Notes: generated by a model not told the origin, from the sequence alone. A stretch of 42,544 nt of DNA from Clostridiales bacterium DTU070 (GCA_001513105.1 LFSH01000097.1:1-42544); one strand, 5' to 3'; positions 1 to 8,666 are shown, counted from the stretch's first letter. Made by a program: numbers and translations.

Positions 1-85
1 CAGTCAGCTAACTACTGGCTACCAAACGGAAACCGATTTTGCGAAAAAATCTTGACGGTACCTTTTCACGCTGACTGCAATTATA

Positions 86-1825
86 ATGTCAATTATAATT
101 GTCGGATCGGTTTCGTTGATATACAATGCCTTCGCAATTTCGGTATCTGATCGATCCAGGTACCTGGGAATGCTGTCGAGCGTCGGAGCAACCAGGAAAC
201 AGAAAAGGAACTCGGTGTTTTTTGAAGGCGTGGTAATCGGTGCCATAAGTATCCCGCCGGGAATTATTGCCGGGCTTGCCGGTATTGGAATTACATTTTA
301 TTTAATAAATCCCATGGTAAAAAACGCGCTGTTGATGTCAGAAAACCTGCGCCTTGTTGTATTGCCGGTAACAATAGTGCTTGCCGTACTGATATCTGCC
401 ATAACCATATTTGTTTCAACCTGGGTTCCTGCAAAAAGGGCATCAAATATATCCGCCGTTGAAGCAATAAGGCAGACGATGGATGTGAAACTTACGGGCA
501 GGGAGGTACGGACTTCTAAGTTTACCCGCATGATATTCGGTATTGAAGGAGACCTGGCGCTTAAAAACATTAAGAGGAACAAGAGAAGATACAGGGCAAC
601 CTTATTCTCAATAATTATCAGTATTATATTATTTCTCGTGGTGTCGCAGTTCACCCTTAACTTAAAGAAGTCAGCATTGCTTACGCAGAATGGTATAAAC
701 TTTGATATTATGGTGACCATTCCCGAAGTAAATAACACCCGGGATGTAATTATTGAAAGCATAAAATCACTGGATAATATAACTTCCCTTAGCCAGATTC
801 AGAAGATAAGCGCAAATGCCAAGACAGATGCCGGCCGTTTGGCCGAATACTACAGGAAGAATTATCCGGTTGGCCAGGGAAATGAAGAAATCACGTTCCA
901 GGTTTTTATCAATGCACTGGATGATGAGTCGTTACTGGAATATGCAAATGAGGTTGGGGCAGATTTTGCAAGGTTAAAGGATGCGGAAAACCCCGGTGCC
1001 ATAGTTATAGACACTGTAAAATACAGGGATACGGATGAAAATAAATATTCTGAAGGCAAAGTAGTAAAACTGGATATTGGAGAAAAACTTCCTGTATATG
1101 CTTACGACGGTGAGCTCGAAAAAGATGTGCCTCTTCAGCCTTTGGAAGTGATTGCCCTTACCGATAAGGCACCTGTGGGCGTTATACCCGGAGGATTGTA
1201 TGCAAACCTGCATGTGGTTGTATCAACGGAAACACTTACGAAAATTACTGCCGGAAATGAAAATGTTGCAGGAAGCATCAGCACCGGGCTGTATATAAGA
1301 AGCAGCAACCCTTTGATCCTGCAGGAAGATATTGAAGCCATCCAGAAGAATCTTCCCGATAACGCGTTTTATCTTTACAATGTTTACCTGCAAAACAGGA
1401 GAGAAGAACAGATGATAATACTGATATCTGTTTTCTCATACGGGTTTATCAGCCTTATTACCGCCATATGCATTGCAAATATAATTAACACGATATCAAC
1501 CGGCATTGCCCTTCGTAAAAGAGAATTCGCAATGCTGAAGTCTGTAGGCATGACACCGGAGAGTTTCAAAAGGATGATAAACTATGAAAGCCTGATGTAT
1601 GGTTTTAAGGCAATACTTTTTGGTTTGCCGGTAAGTTTCATTATCATGTATATAATGCACCTGGTTCTGGGCATGAAATTCAGCTTTGATTTCAGCCTGC
1701 CATGGGCCGATATATTCGTTGCAGTCATCTCGGTTTTCTTAATAGTCGGTACAGCAATGCTTTATTCAGGTTCAAGGATACAAAAAGAAAATATTGTTGA
1801 TGCCCTGAAACAGGAGTTTACCTGA
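86..1825 (+). CDS. FtsX-fold ABC transporter permease, N-terminally truncated
   Basis: This is the C-terminal two thirds of a large ABC permease of the FtsX/MacB fold, the kind that works with a separate ATPase in antimicrobial-peptide export or sensing. The motif SVSLIYNAFAISVSDRSRYLGMLSS near the start is typical of the cytoplasmic loop after a membrane helix of the first FtsX domain. Hydrophobic segments lie near residues 45-75, 90-112 and 175-195, a soluble extracellular region spans about 200-430, and three helices at about 435-465, 505-530 and 545-565 form the second FtsX domain. Family members are usually longer than 579 residues. No ribosome site precedes the ATG at 86, and the same frame upstream (2-85) reads like more of the protein but has a TGA at 53-55. 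The true start lies outside the window, or the gene is broken. The cognate ATPase is not in the window. Confidence 0.75.
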   Translation: MSIIIVGSVSLIYNAFAISVSDRSRYLGMLSSVGATRKQKRNSVFFEGVVIGAISIPPGIIAGLAGIGITFYLINPMVKNALLMSENLRLVVLPVTIVLAVLISAITIFVSTWVPAKRASNISAVEAIRQTMDVKLTGREVRTSKFTRMIFGIEGDLALKNIKRNKRRYRATLFSIIISIILFLVVSQFTLNLKKSALLTQNGINFDIMVTIPEVNNTRDVIIESIKSLDNITSLSQIQKISANAKTDAGRLAEYYRKNYPVGQGNEEITFQVFINALDDESLLEYANEVGADFARLKDAENPGAIVIDTVKYRDTDENKYSEGKVVKLDIGEKLPVYAYDGELEKDVPLQPLEVIALTDKAPVGVIPGGLYANLHVVVSTETLTKITAGNENVAGSISTGLYIRSSNPLILQEDIEAIQKNLPDNAFYLYNVYLQNRREEQMIILISVFSYGFISLITAICIANIINTISTGIALRKREFAMLKSVGMTPESFKRMINYESLMYGFKAILFGLPVSFIIMYIMHLVLGMKFSFDFSLPWADIFVAVISVFLIVGTAMLYSGSRIQKENIVDALKQEFT

Positions 1826-1830
1826 CAGAA

Positions 1831-1867
1831 AATGGCTGTGACGGATTTTGCATCTGTCACAGCCATT
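1831..1867. terminator. Hairpin terminator between convergent genes
   Basis: A perfect 12-bp inverted repeat (1831-1842 with 1856-1867) and a 13-base loop begin five bases after the permease stop. It lies between the convergent permease and speE. The minus-strand side ends in a short T-rich run, so it may end transcription from both sides. Confidence 0.7.
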
Positions 1868-1896
1868 GTTCTCCGCATTTCTGTTTACTCAGTGTT

Positions 1897-2757
1897 TCAT
1901 CCCTGTTTTTCTGCTTTCTTAAGAAGTTCCAGCACATAATTCGGCAAAGCAAAAGCACCGAGATGGAGGTTTGTATTATAGTATTTCGTTTTTATTCCCA
2001 GCTTGTTCCATCCGCCGCTGTTAAGATCCATAACCGGGTGATATTTTTTTGATGCAAATCCGAACAGCCAGTGACCCGAAGCGTATGTAGGTATATGTGC
2101 CTGGTAAACATGGCATATTTCAAAAATACCGGATATTTTTTTGTGTGCGCTTTGCATTGCAATTGCATCACTTTCATAGTACGGGCTTTCATGCTGGTTT
2201 ACCATAATCCCCTCGTCCGTTAATGCCCTGTAACAGTTTTTATAAAAATCTTCTGAAAACAGTGCCTCTCCTGGACCGAAAGGATCGGTGGAATCCACAA
2301 TTATAAGGTCATATGAATTCCGGCTGTTTTTTACAAACTCTATACCATCCTGGAAATAAATGCTTACCCTCTCATCATCAAGCTTGCACGAGGTTTTCGG
2401 AAGGAATTCCCTGCAGACATTAACCACCATTTCGTCTATTTCCACGAGGTCAATTTTTTTAACACGGTCGTAGCGTGTAAGTTCGCGTACAACGCCGCCG
2501 TCACCGGCACCAATGACAAGAACCCGTTCAGCATTAGGGTGCACCGCCATCGGAACATGAACAATCATTTCATGGTATATAAACTCGTCTTTTTCGGTGA
2601 GCATCAGGTAGCCGTCAATAACCAGAATTCTGCCGAAATCCCTTGATTCATAAACATCTATCCGCTGGAACTCACTTTGAACACTGGTAAGCTGTTTATC
2701 CACCTTTATTGAAAAAACAACACCGTCTGTGTATTTTTCTGAAAACCATAAATCCAC
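1897..2757 (-). CDS. speE: Spermidine synthase (polyamine aminopropyltransferase)
   Basis: SpeE moves the aminopropyl group of decarboxylated S-adenosylmethionine to putrescine to make spermidine in the cytosol. The protein has the N-terminal beta domain opening DLWFSEKYT, the substrate motif EFIYHEMIVHVP, the nucleotide-binding motif GAGDGGVVREL, and the catalytic motif DSTDPFGPGEALFS. The open frame extends to a TTG at 2775, but a GGGAG ribosome site sits inside that extension, eight bases before a GTG at 2757. Starting there gives 286 residues beginning MDLWF, which matches the family. It lies 37 bases downstream of speD, which makes its substrate, so the two very likely form an operon. 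Confidence 0.95.
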   Translation of the reverse strand: MDLWFSEKYTDGVVFSIKVDKQLTSVQSEFQRIDVYESRDFGRILVIDGYLMLTEKDEFIYHEMIVHVPMAVHPNAERVLVIGAGDGGVVRELTRYDRVKKIDLVEIDEMVVNVCREFLPKTSCKLDDERVSIYFQDGIEFVKNSRNSYDLIIVDSTDPFGPGEALFSEDFYKNCYRALTDEGIMVNQHESPYYESDAIAMQSAHKKISGIFEICHVYQAHIPTYASGHWLFGFASKKYHPVMDLNSGGWNKLGIKTKYYNTNLHLGAFALPNYVLELLKKAEKQG

Positions 2758-2794
2758 TGGATACTCTCCCTTCAATGCATAAGTTTATTTTCAT

Positions 2795-3553
2795 CTAAGA
2801 TCTGCAGGTGTTTCTGCCTTTGAATATGTCTTCCATTTCCTGCCGGATACTGTTTATAATCCGGATTTGAGTTTCTTCGGAAAGCTCGTCGGCTTCGGTG
2901 TTGAACAGGTAGTTGTTCAGGTCAATATCCCTGATCATCATTCTCGTGTGGAACAGGTTGCACTGGGCCATATTCATATCAATGGTTTCATACTTTTTCA
3001 GTGTTTCCTTGTCAATAAAATCCTGGATGGATGATATTCGGTGATCTATATATAGCTTGTTACCGTCCATATCCCTCGTAAAGCCTCTTATTCGGTAATC
3101 CATCGTAATAATATCCGAATCAAAACTGCTTATAAGAAAATCCAGGGTGCTAAGCGGGGAAATCTCTCCGCAGGTTGAAACATCTATATCAACACGGAAT
3201 GTAGCCAGCGAGGATGTGGGATGATATTCGGGATAGGTATGGACCGCAATATGACTTTTATCCAGGTGGGCGAGCGTTTCACTGCCGTGGAATGAATCTT
3301 CGGCAATGAGAATGGTGGCGCTTGCACCCTGGGGATCATAATCCTGCCTTGAAATATGCAGCACCTTTGCTCCTATAACATCGGTAACATGCAGCAGTAT
3401 ATTTGTAAGTCTTTCGGAATTATACTGTTCGTCAATATATGCAATATATTCCTTCCGGTCCTGCTCAGACAATGTATAACAGACATCAAAAATATTGAAG
3501 CATAAAGATTTGGTAAGATTGTTAAAACCATAAAGCCTGATTTTATTCTCCAT
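2795..3553 (-). CDS. speD: S-adenosylmethionine decarboxylase proenzyme
   Basis: SpeD decarboxylates S-adenosylmethionine to provide the aminopropyl donor for SpeE. It is made as a proenzyme that cuts itself and turns a serine into the pyruvoyl cofactor. The processing site is visible as DKSHIAVHTYPE, predicting cleavage between Lys99 and Ser100. The sequence matches the long enterobacterial type (opening RLYGFNNLTKSLCF, also RQDYDPQGAS and YRIRGFTRD) rather than the short Bacillus/archaeal type. The start at 3553 has GAAGGGAG seven bases upstream; the longer frame to 3610 has no such site. Length is 253 residues, close to the roughly 264 of E. coli SpeD. It is first in a speD-speE operon. 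Confidence 0.95.
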   Translation of the reverse strand: MENKIRLYGFNNLTKSLCFNIFDVCYTLSEQDRKEYIAYIDEQYNSERLTNILLHVTDVIGAKVLHISRQDYDPQGASATILIAEDSFHGSETLAHLDKSHIAVHTYPEYHPTSSLATFRVDIDVSTCGEISPLSTLDFLISSFDSDIITMDYRIRGFTRDMDGNKLYIDHRISSIQDFIDKETLKKYETIDMNMAQCNLFHTRMMIRDIDLNNYLFNTEADELSEETQIRIINSIRQEMEDIFKGRNTCRS

Positions 3554-3633
3554 CTCAATACTCCCTTCTGTTTTTATGATTAGCAGTGGTAAGTCAAGCC
3601 TTAACTCCACATGCCAGAGATTTATATCAGAGA

Positions 3634-3661
3634 GTTATAAAACTCACATGTGCAATATCAA
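3634..3661 (-). promoter_or_regulatory. Candidate promoter for speD-speE
   Basis: Read on the minus strand there is TTGATA (3661-3656), a 16-base spacer and TATAAC (3639-3634). It would give a leader of about 75 bases before speD. Based on consensus match alone. Confidence 0.4.
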
Positions 3662-3811
3662 CACCTAAGCTGTATATTGAGCAGGGAATAAATATCTCTT
3701 TACAGCATAAAACGGGGAATATACAGCAAAAAACTTGCTGTTCTTTTGTTGTTACAGGTGTTTTGCAAAATAAAGGGTATAGGTAAAAAACAGCAGGTCC
3801 GGTAAAACTAT

Positions 3812-3837
3812 AATTAAAGTCCGCGAGGACTTTAATT
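3812..3837. other. Short perfect hairpin in the speD-HD intergenic gap
   Basis: An 11-bp perfect inverted repeat (3812-3822 with 3827-3837) closes a GCGA tetraloop of the GNRA type. It has no T-run on either side, so it is not an ordinary terminator. The rest of the 3554-4104 gap holds the speD promoter, a palindromic repeat at 3902-4000 and a promoter at 4015-4043. The short open frames here show no coding character. Confidence 0.5.
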
Positions 3838-3901
3838 CATGGGACAAAGTAAATTCTACATTCAAAAAGAGGTATTGTCAACATCGCGCCCCGTCTCAAT
3901 G

Positions 3902-4000
3902 CTGCACTCCGCTGAAAGTTTCCTCGCATTGCACGATATCTCCAAACACTTGAAGGTAAAGATTCGTGCGAACGCCCGGAAACAGCCGCTGCATTTGCAG
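3902..4000. repeat. Palindromic intergenic repeat, copy 1
   Basis: A 99-base element begins CTGCA and ends TGCAG. Its arms are imperfect inverted repeats: an outer pair (about 3902-3924 with 3976-4000) and an inner pair (about 3927-3940 with 3961-3975), around a 20-base centre. Two related copies lie at 19121-19195 and 19317-19411; shared stretches include CTCCGCTGAAAGTTTCCTCG and GCTGCRTTTGCA. It encodes nothing recognisable. It could be a small non-autonomous mobile element or a structured RNA repeat. Confidence 0.65.
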
Positions 4001-4014
4001 GGGCATGGTAACTA

Positions 4015-4043
4015 TTGTTTAGTGCAGTATTATGTTATATAAT
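4015..4043 (+). promoter_or_regulatory. Candidate promoter for the HD-domain gene
   Basis: TTGTTT (4015-4020), a 17-base spacer and TATAAT (4038-4043). It begins 15 bases after palindromic repeat copy 1 and would give a leader of about 55 bases. Confidence 0.5.
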
Positions 4044-4104
4044 GGTAAAACAAAACCGCAGGAATGACCTTAAAAAACAGGCATCGGCACAGGGGGTGTG
4101 GTGA

Positions 4105-4740
4105 TTGTACCGGCAAATGTTTCAGTATGTTAAGGAACTGCTTGAGAGCAATCACGGTGAAGAGACAAATATCAGGAAATACCCGTTCAGAAAGCGTTCG
4201 GAGCATATAAAAAGGGTTTTCAGCTGGGCTGAAGTGCTCGTATATGATGAACCGGATATAAACGGGGAAGCTGTTTTAACAGCGGCAATTTTCCATGATG
4301 CAGGCTATACTGCACCGTGTTATGACATAAACCATGCCGAAAACAGTGTGGTTATCTGTGAAAAGTATTTGAAAGAACATGGTTTTGAACCGGGATTCAC
4401 GGATTTTGTCGTTTACCTTGTAAAAAACCATTCAAACAAGGAGTTAATGCGTGAGAAGGATACGCCAAAAGAGCTGATACTGCTAATGGAAGCCGACCTG
4501 CTTGATGAAACAGGTGCATTGTCAATAGTGTGGGATTGCATGAGTGAAGGCAATGAAGGGACGCAGTCCTATGAAAAAACATATAATCGTATTATTGATT
4601 ATACATACCGGACCATGAAAAGCAATCCGATGGTTACGCCAAAAGCAAGGGCTATCTGGGAGAGGAAACAGGAACTTGTTGAAGACTTTCTTAGACATTT
4701 GAAATATGATTTGGCGCCGGTTAAAGGTGAAAGAATTTAA
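4105..4740 (+). CDS. HD-domain phosphohydrolase
   Basis: A small cytosolic protein of the HD superfamily of metal-dependent phosphohydrolases. The metal-binding pattern is seen as SEHIKRV (first His), AIFHDAGY (His-Asp pair), KNHSNKE and EADLLDETGA (final Asp). The layout resembles the stand-alone HD hydrolases related to YedJ/YpgQ, some of which act on nucleotides or polyphosphate esters; the substrate cannot be read from sequence. The chosen start is a TTG at 4105 with AGGGGGTG about seven bases upstream; an ATG at 4117 is possible but further from that site. It lies 74 bases before tyrA on the same strand and may be cotranscribed with it, though no functional link is evident. Confidence 0.8.
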   Translation: MYRQMFQYVKELLESNHGEETNIRKYPFRKRSEHIKRVFSWAEVLVYDEPDINGEAVLTAAIFHDAGYTAPCYDINHAENSVVICEKYLKEHGFEPGFTDFVVYLVKNHSNKELMREKDTPKELILLMEADLLDETGALSIVWDCMSEGNEGTQSYEKTYNRIIDYTYRTMKSNPMVTPKARAIWERKQELVEDFLRHLKYDLAPVKGERI

Positions 4741-4814
4741 CCGGACCTGTAACAAACCGGTAGGATTGGGACAAAGAGTGTAAAACTTGAATAAAGAACT
4801 GAAGGAAGGGGAAT

Positions 4815-5933
4815 TTGATCTGTAATATGGAAGTTACAGTGAAGAAAATAGGTGTCATCGGGCTTGGTATCATAGGCGGTTCCATTGTGAAGGCTGTAAA
4901 GAGGAAGGGCCTGTGCGGGACTGTTGTGGCCTACGATCATGATACGAATACAATGGAACTTGCATTGAAAGAAGGTACAATCCATCAGGCGGCCGGTGGG
5001 ATTGACGATACATTCAGGGGCTGTGAGATTGTATTTGTCTGCGTGCCTGTAAAAAAGATACCCGAAATAGTGAAGCAGCTTAACGGTGTTGTTGACCCGG
5101 ACTGCATACTGACGGATGTCGGCAGCACAAAAGCAGATGTAATGGAAGCCGTCAGGAACATAAACCTGTCCTGCCGGTTCATCGGGGGACATCCGATGGC
5201 AGGCTCTGAAGCATCCGGCTATAAGGCTTCAAGGCATACACTGTTAGAGAACGCATATTATGTATTAACACCCCTTGAAGGAACAGAGGAGTTTTATATA
5301 AACAAGCTTGCGGACTTTCTGAAGTTACTCGGGGCTTTGCCAATCATTGTTGACCCTGCAAACCATGATTACGCAACTGCAGCAATAAGCCATGTACCGC
5401 ATGTGATTGCCAGTGCCCTTGTTAATACAATAAAACAGCTTGACGGCAGTAACAAATTAATGCACACTTTAGCTGCCGGAGGTTTCAGGGACATTACAAG
5501 GATTGCATCATCCGAGCCTTCCATATGGGAAAATATCTGCCTTACGAACCGGGACAATATCATTAAAGTGCTTAATGAACTGGGCAGGAATATTGATACC
5601 TTTGTAAAATTCCTCAGCGGCAGTGATGATGAAAAGATAAGGGATTTCTTTCACAGGGCCAAAGAGTACAGGGATACTTTCTCGGACAGAAGAGTTGGTG
5701 CGCTGATAAAGACATATGACATCACGGTGGACGTGGAAGACAAGCCCGGTGTTATTGCGGCAGTAGCGGGTGAACTGGGCAAACATCAGATTAATATTAA
5801 AAACATAGGAATAAACAACAGCCGTGAAATGGAAGGCGGTGCCATGGCAATCAGCTTTTACGACAGGGAGAGCCAGGAAAAGAGTTACCATATTCTAAAG
5901 CAAATGGGGTATTCGGTGTATTACAGGAATTAA
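4815..5933 (+). CDS. tyrA: Prephenate dehydrogenase with C-terminal ACT domain
   Basis: This enzyme oxidatively decarboxylates prephenate to 4-hydroxyphenylpyruvate, the committed step to tyrosine, using NAD. The N-terminal Rossmann motif is GLGIIGGS (about residues 16-23). The catalytic core has GGHPMAGSEASGY and the helical domain has AISHVPHVIASAL and AAGGFRDITRIASS. Residues about 300-372 form an ACT domain (DVEDKPGVIAAVAGELG), so feedback control by an amino acid is likely. The length of 372 matches the Bacillus enzyme. The start is uncertain: AAGGAAGGGG fits a TTG at 4815, while an ATG at 4827 is about 15 bases from that site. No other aromatic pathway genes are near. Confidence 0.93.
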   Translation: MICNMEVTVKKIGVIGLGIIGGSIVKAVKRKGLCGTVVAYDHDTNTMELALKEGTIHQAAGGIDDTFRGCEIVFVCVPVKKIPEIVKQLNGVVDPDCILTDVGSTKADVMEAVRNINLSCRFIGGHPMAGSEASGYKASRHTLLENAYYVLTPLEGTEEFYINKLADFLKLLGALPIIVDPANHDYATAAISHVPHVIASALVNTIKQLDGSNKLMHTLAAGGFRDITRIASSEPSIWENICLTNRDNIIKVLNELGRNIDTFVKFLSGSDDEKIRDFFHRAKEYRDTFSDRRVGALIKTYDITVDVEDKPGVIAAVAGELGKHQINIKNIGINNSREMEGGAMAISFYDRESQEKSYHILKQMGYSVYYRN

Positions 5934-5948
5934 TACACTCAATACCCC
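5906..5948. terminator. Long hairpin at the tyrA/ftsX convergent junction
   Basis: An 8-bp pair (5906-5913 with 5941-5948) encloses a 7-bp pair (GTGTATT with AATACAC). The stem overlaps the last codons and stop of tyrA. There is no strong T-run on either strand, so it may act as a partial or factor-assisted terminator, or protect the RNA 3' ends. Confidence 0.45.
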
Positions 5949-5980
5949 ATGCGTACAGATGAAACAGCCAGGGAAGGCCG

Positions 5981-6853
5981 TCAATTCCTCTTTTTTGAAG
6001 TGGAGACCCCGAACAGGCTTCCCAGTATTCCAAGGGCGGCGCTTACTGACAGCAGGAAAATGCTAAGGCCATACATCAGCTGGCTTTTGGGCGGCAATGG
6101 TATGAAAGGAATGGTGCTGCCCAGCATGCCGTAGCCCTGGTGAATAAGAGTATTTATCAGGATCGTCGCCGCAACTCCTCCGCCGAATGTCAGCATGAAC
6201 CCGAGCAGTATATACGGGAAATTGATAAAACCGTCGGGCGCTCCCAACAGCATGAGCGTCCTTATTTGTTCATGGTTCTGGTATATTCCCTGGCGAATCA
6301 TGTGGGATATAATGACCAGGGTGGTTATGCTTACCGCCGCAATCACAAGGTAGCCAAGTACTTCAAGGGCTTTTGAAATGCCTTCAATCTGTTCAAGCGC
6401 TTCCCTGTTTTCCCTTACATAGTTTATTCCCTTCAGTGCGGATATTTGCGTAAAAACAGAATCCATTCTGTCAAGGTGGATTTTTACCTCGAAATAAGCC
6501 TCAAAGGGGTTTTCATCAAAAAGGTCCAGGATACCTGACTCTTCTCCCAGGATTTTTTCCATGCGGCTGCGGGCTTCCTCTTTGTCTACCAGCCGTACTT
6601 CACGGACTCCGTCAATCTGTCCAATTAAATTCAGCAGTTCTTCGGTATTACCGGCATCCCTGTCAAAATAGGCGCTTATCTCAGCCTCTTCTCGGAGCAT
6701 AACCGTTAACCTGCTGCTGATACTCCAGACGGCGATAACAAGAGCCAGAAGGAATAATATCAGGGCAGTCCCCAGGAATGAGAATATGTTTGAAAGTTTA
6801 TTATTCCGGAATATTCTGATTGACTCTTTAATAAAGTAAAAAGTGTTCCTCAT
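5981..6853 (-). CDS. ftsX: Cell division ABC transporter permease FtsX
   Basis: FtsX is the membrane half of FtsEX, which couples ATP use in the cell to activation of wall hydrolases outside. The 290-residue protein has the family layout: a cytoplasmic start MRNTFYFIKES, a first helix at about 22-46, an extracellular domain of about 110 residues (47-165), and three C-terminal helices with the RQGIYQNHEQIRTLMLLGA loop between the first two of them. Its ATG overlaps the ftsE stop in an ATGA junction, showing translational coupling. The gene is last in a three-gene minus-strand operon whose first gene is a secreted coiled-coil protein. Confidence 0.95.
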   Translation of the reverse strand: MRNTFYFIKESIRIFRNNKLSNIFSFLGTALILFLLALVIAVWSISSRLTVMLREEAEISAYFDRDAGNTEELLNLIGQIDGVREVRLVDKEEARSRMEKILGEESGILDLFDENPFEAYFEVKIHLDRMDSVFTQISALKGINYVRENREALEQIEGISKALEVLGYLVIAAVSITTLVIISHMIRQGIYQNHEQIRTLMLLGAPDGFINFPYILLGFMLTFGGGVAATILINTLIHQGYGMLGSTIPFIPLPPKSQLMYGLSIFLLSVSAALGILGSLFGVSTSKKRN

Positions 6854-7527
6854 TTCTGTTCACCCCGGTGTTCAACGGAAATTTTCCCCTGTTCAACATG
6901 TATCAGCGAAGTATCGTGATAATTACCTATTAAGTGTGTGGCGTGGGTTGTTACAAGAACTGTGGTATTTTTGTCCTTCAAAGTATACAGCAGATCCATG
7001 ATATTGATTGCATTGTCATAGTCCAGGTTACCGGTGGGTTCATCGGCAAGAATAAGTGCGGGTTTTCTTGCAACCGCCCTTGCTATAGCAACTCTCTGTG
7101 CTTCTCCGAAGGACAGTTTTTCAACCATTACCGAAGCCTTATGCCCGAGCCCGACTTTTGTTAAGGCTTCCTTCGCACTGTTTACCATCTGGCGATTCGG
7201 AATATTCAAAAAACGCATTCCCATAAGAACATTCTCCAGGGCGGTTCTTCCTTGGATAAGCCTGAATTCCTGGAATACCGGTCCGATACTTCTGCGCAGC
7301 TTCCGTATTCTCCCTGCCTCCCTCTTCACAATGGGCTGGTCCATAACATAAAGCGAGCCTGCGGACGGGAACTCGATGCCCATTAACAGCTTAAGCAGGC
7401 TGGTTTTTCCCGAACCGCTCGGTCCGACTATGTAAACAAATTCTCCGGGCCTGATGTTCAAACTGACATCACGAAGGGCAACCGTACCGTCAGCATATGT
7501 TAAGGAAACATTTTTGGCCTGTATCAT
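6850..7527 (-). CDS. ftsE: Cell division ATP-binding protein FtsE
   Basis: FtsE is the ATPase of the FtsEX complex. Walker A GPSGSGKT is at residues 35-42, the Q-loop PVFQEFRL at about 83-90, Walker B ALILADEP at 157-164 and the switch His at 195. The signature motif reads LSFGEAQR (138-145) where the family norm is LSGGEQQR; the first glycine is Phe and the glutamine is Ala. The start used is the ATG at 7527, nine bases after GGAGG, giving 225 residues opening MIQAKNVSLTY; the open frame runs back to a TTG at 7551 that would overlap the upstream gene. It starts 20 bases after that gene ends and overlaps ftsX by four bases. Confidence 0.93.
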   Translation of the reverse strand: MIQAKNVSLTYADGTVALRDVSLNIRPGEFVYIVGPSGSGKTSLLKLLMGIEFPSAGSLYVMDQPIVKREAGRIRKLRRSIGPVFQEFRLIQGRTALENVLMGMRFLNIPNRQMVNSAKEALTKVGLGHKASVMVEKLSFGEAQRVAIARAVARKPALILADEPTGNLDYDNAINIMDLLYTLKDKNTTVLVTTHATHLIGNYHDTSLIHVEQGKISVEHRGEQK

Positions 7528-7547
7528 CCTGCCATCCCTCCACATTG

Positions 7548-8666
7548 TCAACCAAAATTCGGTGTAATCACAAATTCGAGGTAGCCGTCGAACACCTCGA
7601 CGGATTCCAATATCACGCTTCCCAGTATTTCTTCAAAATCTATGACTATTTGCCCGTTTCTGAACAGTTCGGCGAGGGAGGCTTCTGTCAGGGGCATGCC
7701 GTAAAAAGTTCCTTCCTCCACTTTAAACTTCAGAACGGTTTTATTTTCAATTTCAAAAACTCCGCGAAGGGACAGATGCTTTTCAGGGATATTAACCCGG
7801 ATTCCTTCGGGTGAGAAGTCAAATACCATTTCTGGGATTTCGGGTTGGTTTTTCAGAATATCGTTCAGCGTCTGGTCGTATATTGTACCCGAAAGTTTCG
7901 GGAAACTTATTCTAAGGTTAAGGGCCTCTATCGGGATATCGCCACGCTCAACTATTTCCGTAAAGTGAATGAGAATCTCCGAAAACAGGACCTTTATTTC
8001 ATCCCAAAGATTCTGCAGGCGCTGTAACTCTCCCTGGTATAATTCCTTCGCTTCGCCAAGGGAATTAAGAATTGCCTCCTGCTCTTCCTTGAGCCGGTAC
8101 ATCTCGTTCAGGGTTTCCTGCAGTTTTGCCATGTGCTTCTCCAGTTCCTGCTCCCTGAGATTCAGCTTTTCCCTTTCCAGGGCCAGTTCCTGTTTACGGG
8201 CTTCAAGCTCATTCAGCAGTTCATCGGTACTTCTGGTGACCTGGCGAATAATATTAAGGCTTTGAACAAAGTCAGACAGATTCCTTGACTTCAGAATTGA
8301 TTCCAGGAAAGAAGCAGGACCTCTTCTCTGGTAGCTTACAAGAACTTTTTTCAGAATGCCGAGCTGCCTGTTGTACACATTCTGCTTCTCTTCAATCTCT
8401 TTTGCAAGATTCTCTGACTCGCTTTTAAGCTGTTCAGTTTCAAACGTGATTAATTCCTTCTGCCTTTCGGTTTCTTCAATTTCCTGAGAAAGAGAAAACA
8501 AATCCTCGAGCACTGCTTCCTCAATATCCGAAATTCCCTGCAGCTTTTCCTCAACCTCGGCTATTGGCTGAACCTGCCCCGACACATGGTTTGAAAAGGT
8601 ATTTGCTGAAATAAAGGTAATGATTAATGCAACTGCAATGAAAAAGCAGAGTTTCTTTGGCCGCAC
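7548..8666 (-). CDS. Secreted coiled-coil protein, putative FtsEX partner without hydrolase domain
   Basis: The protein opens with a basic start and a hydrophobic helix (about residues 5-22), a signal peptide or membrane anchor. Two long charged heptad regions follow at about 35-115 and 135-235, joined by the segment RRGPASFLESILKSRNLSDF. That segment resembles the hinge in FtsEX-activated wall hydrolases such as PcsB, CwlO and EnvC. Those proteins end in a CHAP, NlpC/P60 or LytM enzyme domain; here residues 250-372 instead look like a beta-rich domain with no catalytic Cys/His or metal motif that I can see. The gene is first in an operon with ftsE and ftsX, so a role in outside-surface control of cell separation is inferred. 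Start is GTG at 8666 with only a weak upstream GGGGG. Confidence 0.75.
   Translation of the reverse strand: MRPKKLCFFIAVALIITFISANTFSNHVSGQVQPIAEVEEKLQGISDIEEAVLEDLFSLSQEIEETERQKELITFETEQLKSESENLAKEIEEKQNVYNRQLGILKKVLVSYQRRGPASFLESILKSRNLSDFVQSLNIIRQVTRSTDELLNELEARKQELALEREKLNLREQELEKHMAKLQETLNEMYRLKEEQEAILNSLGEAKELYQGELQRLQNLWDEIKVLFSEILIHFTEIVERGDIPIEALNLRISFPKLSGTIYDQTLNDILKNQPEIPEMVFDFSPEGIRVNIPEKHLSLRGVFEIENKTVLKFKVEEGTFYGMPLTEASLAELFRNGQIVIDFEEILGSVILESVEVFDGYLEFVITPNFG

Noticed and set aside
3586-4042. Two plus-strand open frames of about 66 codons in the speD-HD gap
   Set aside because: They have no ribosome site, odd residue composition, and the second runs through a palindromic repeat.
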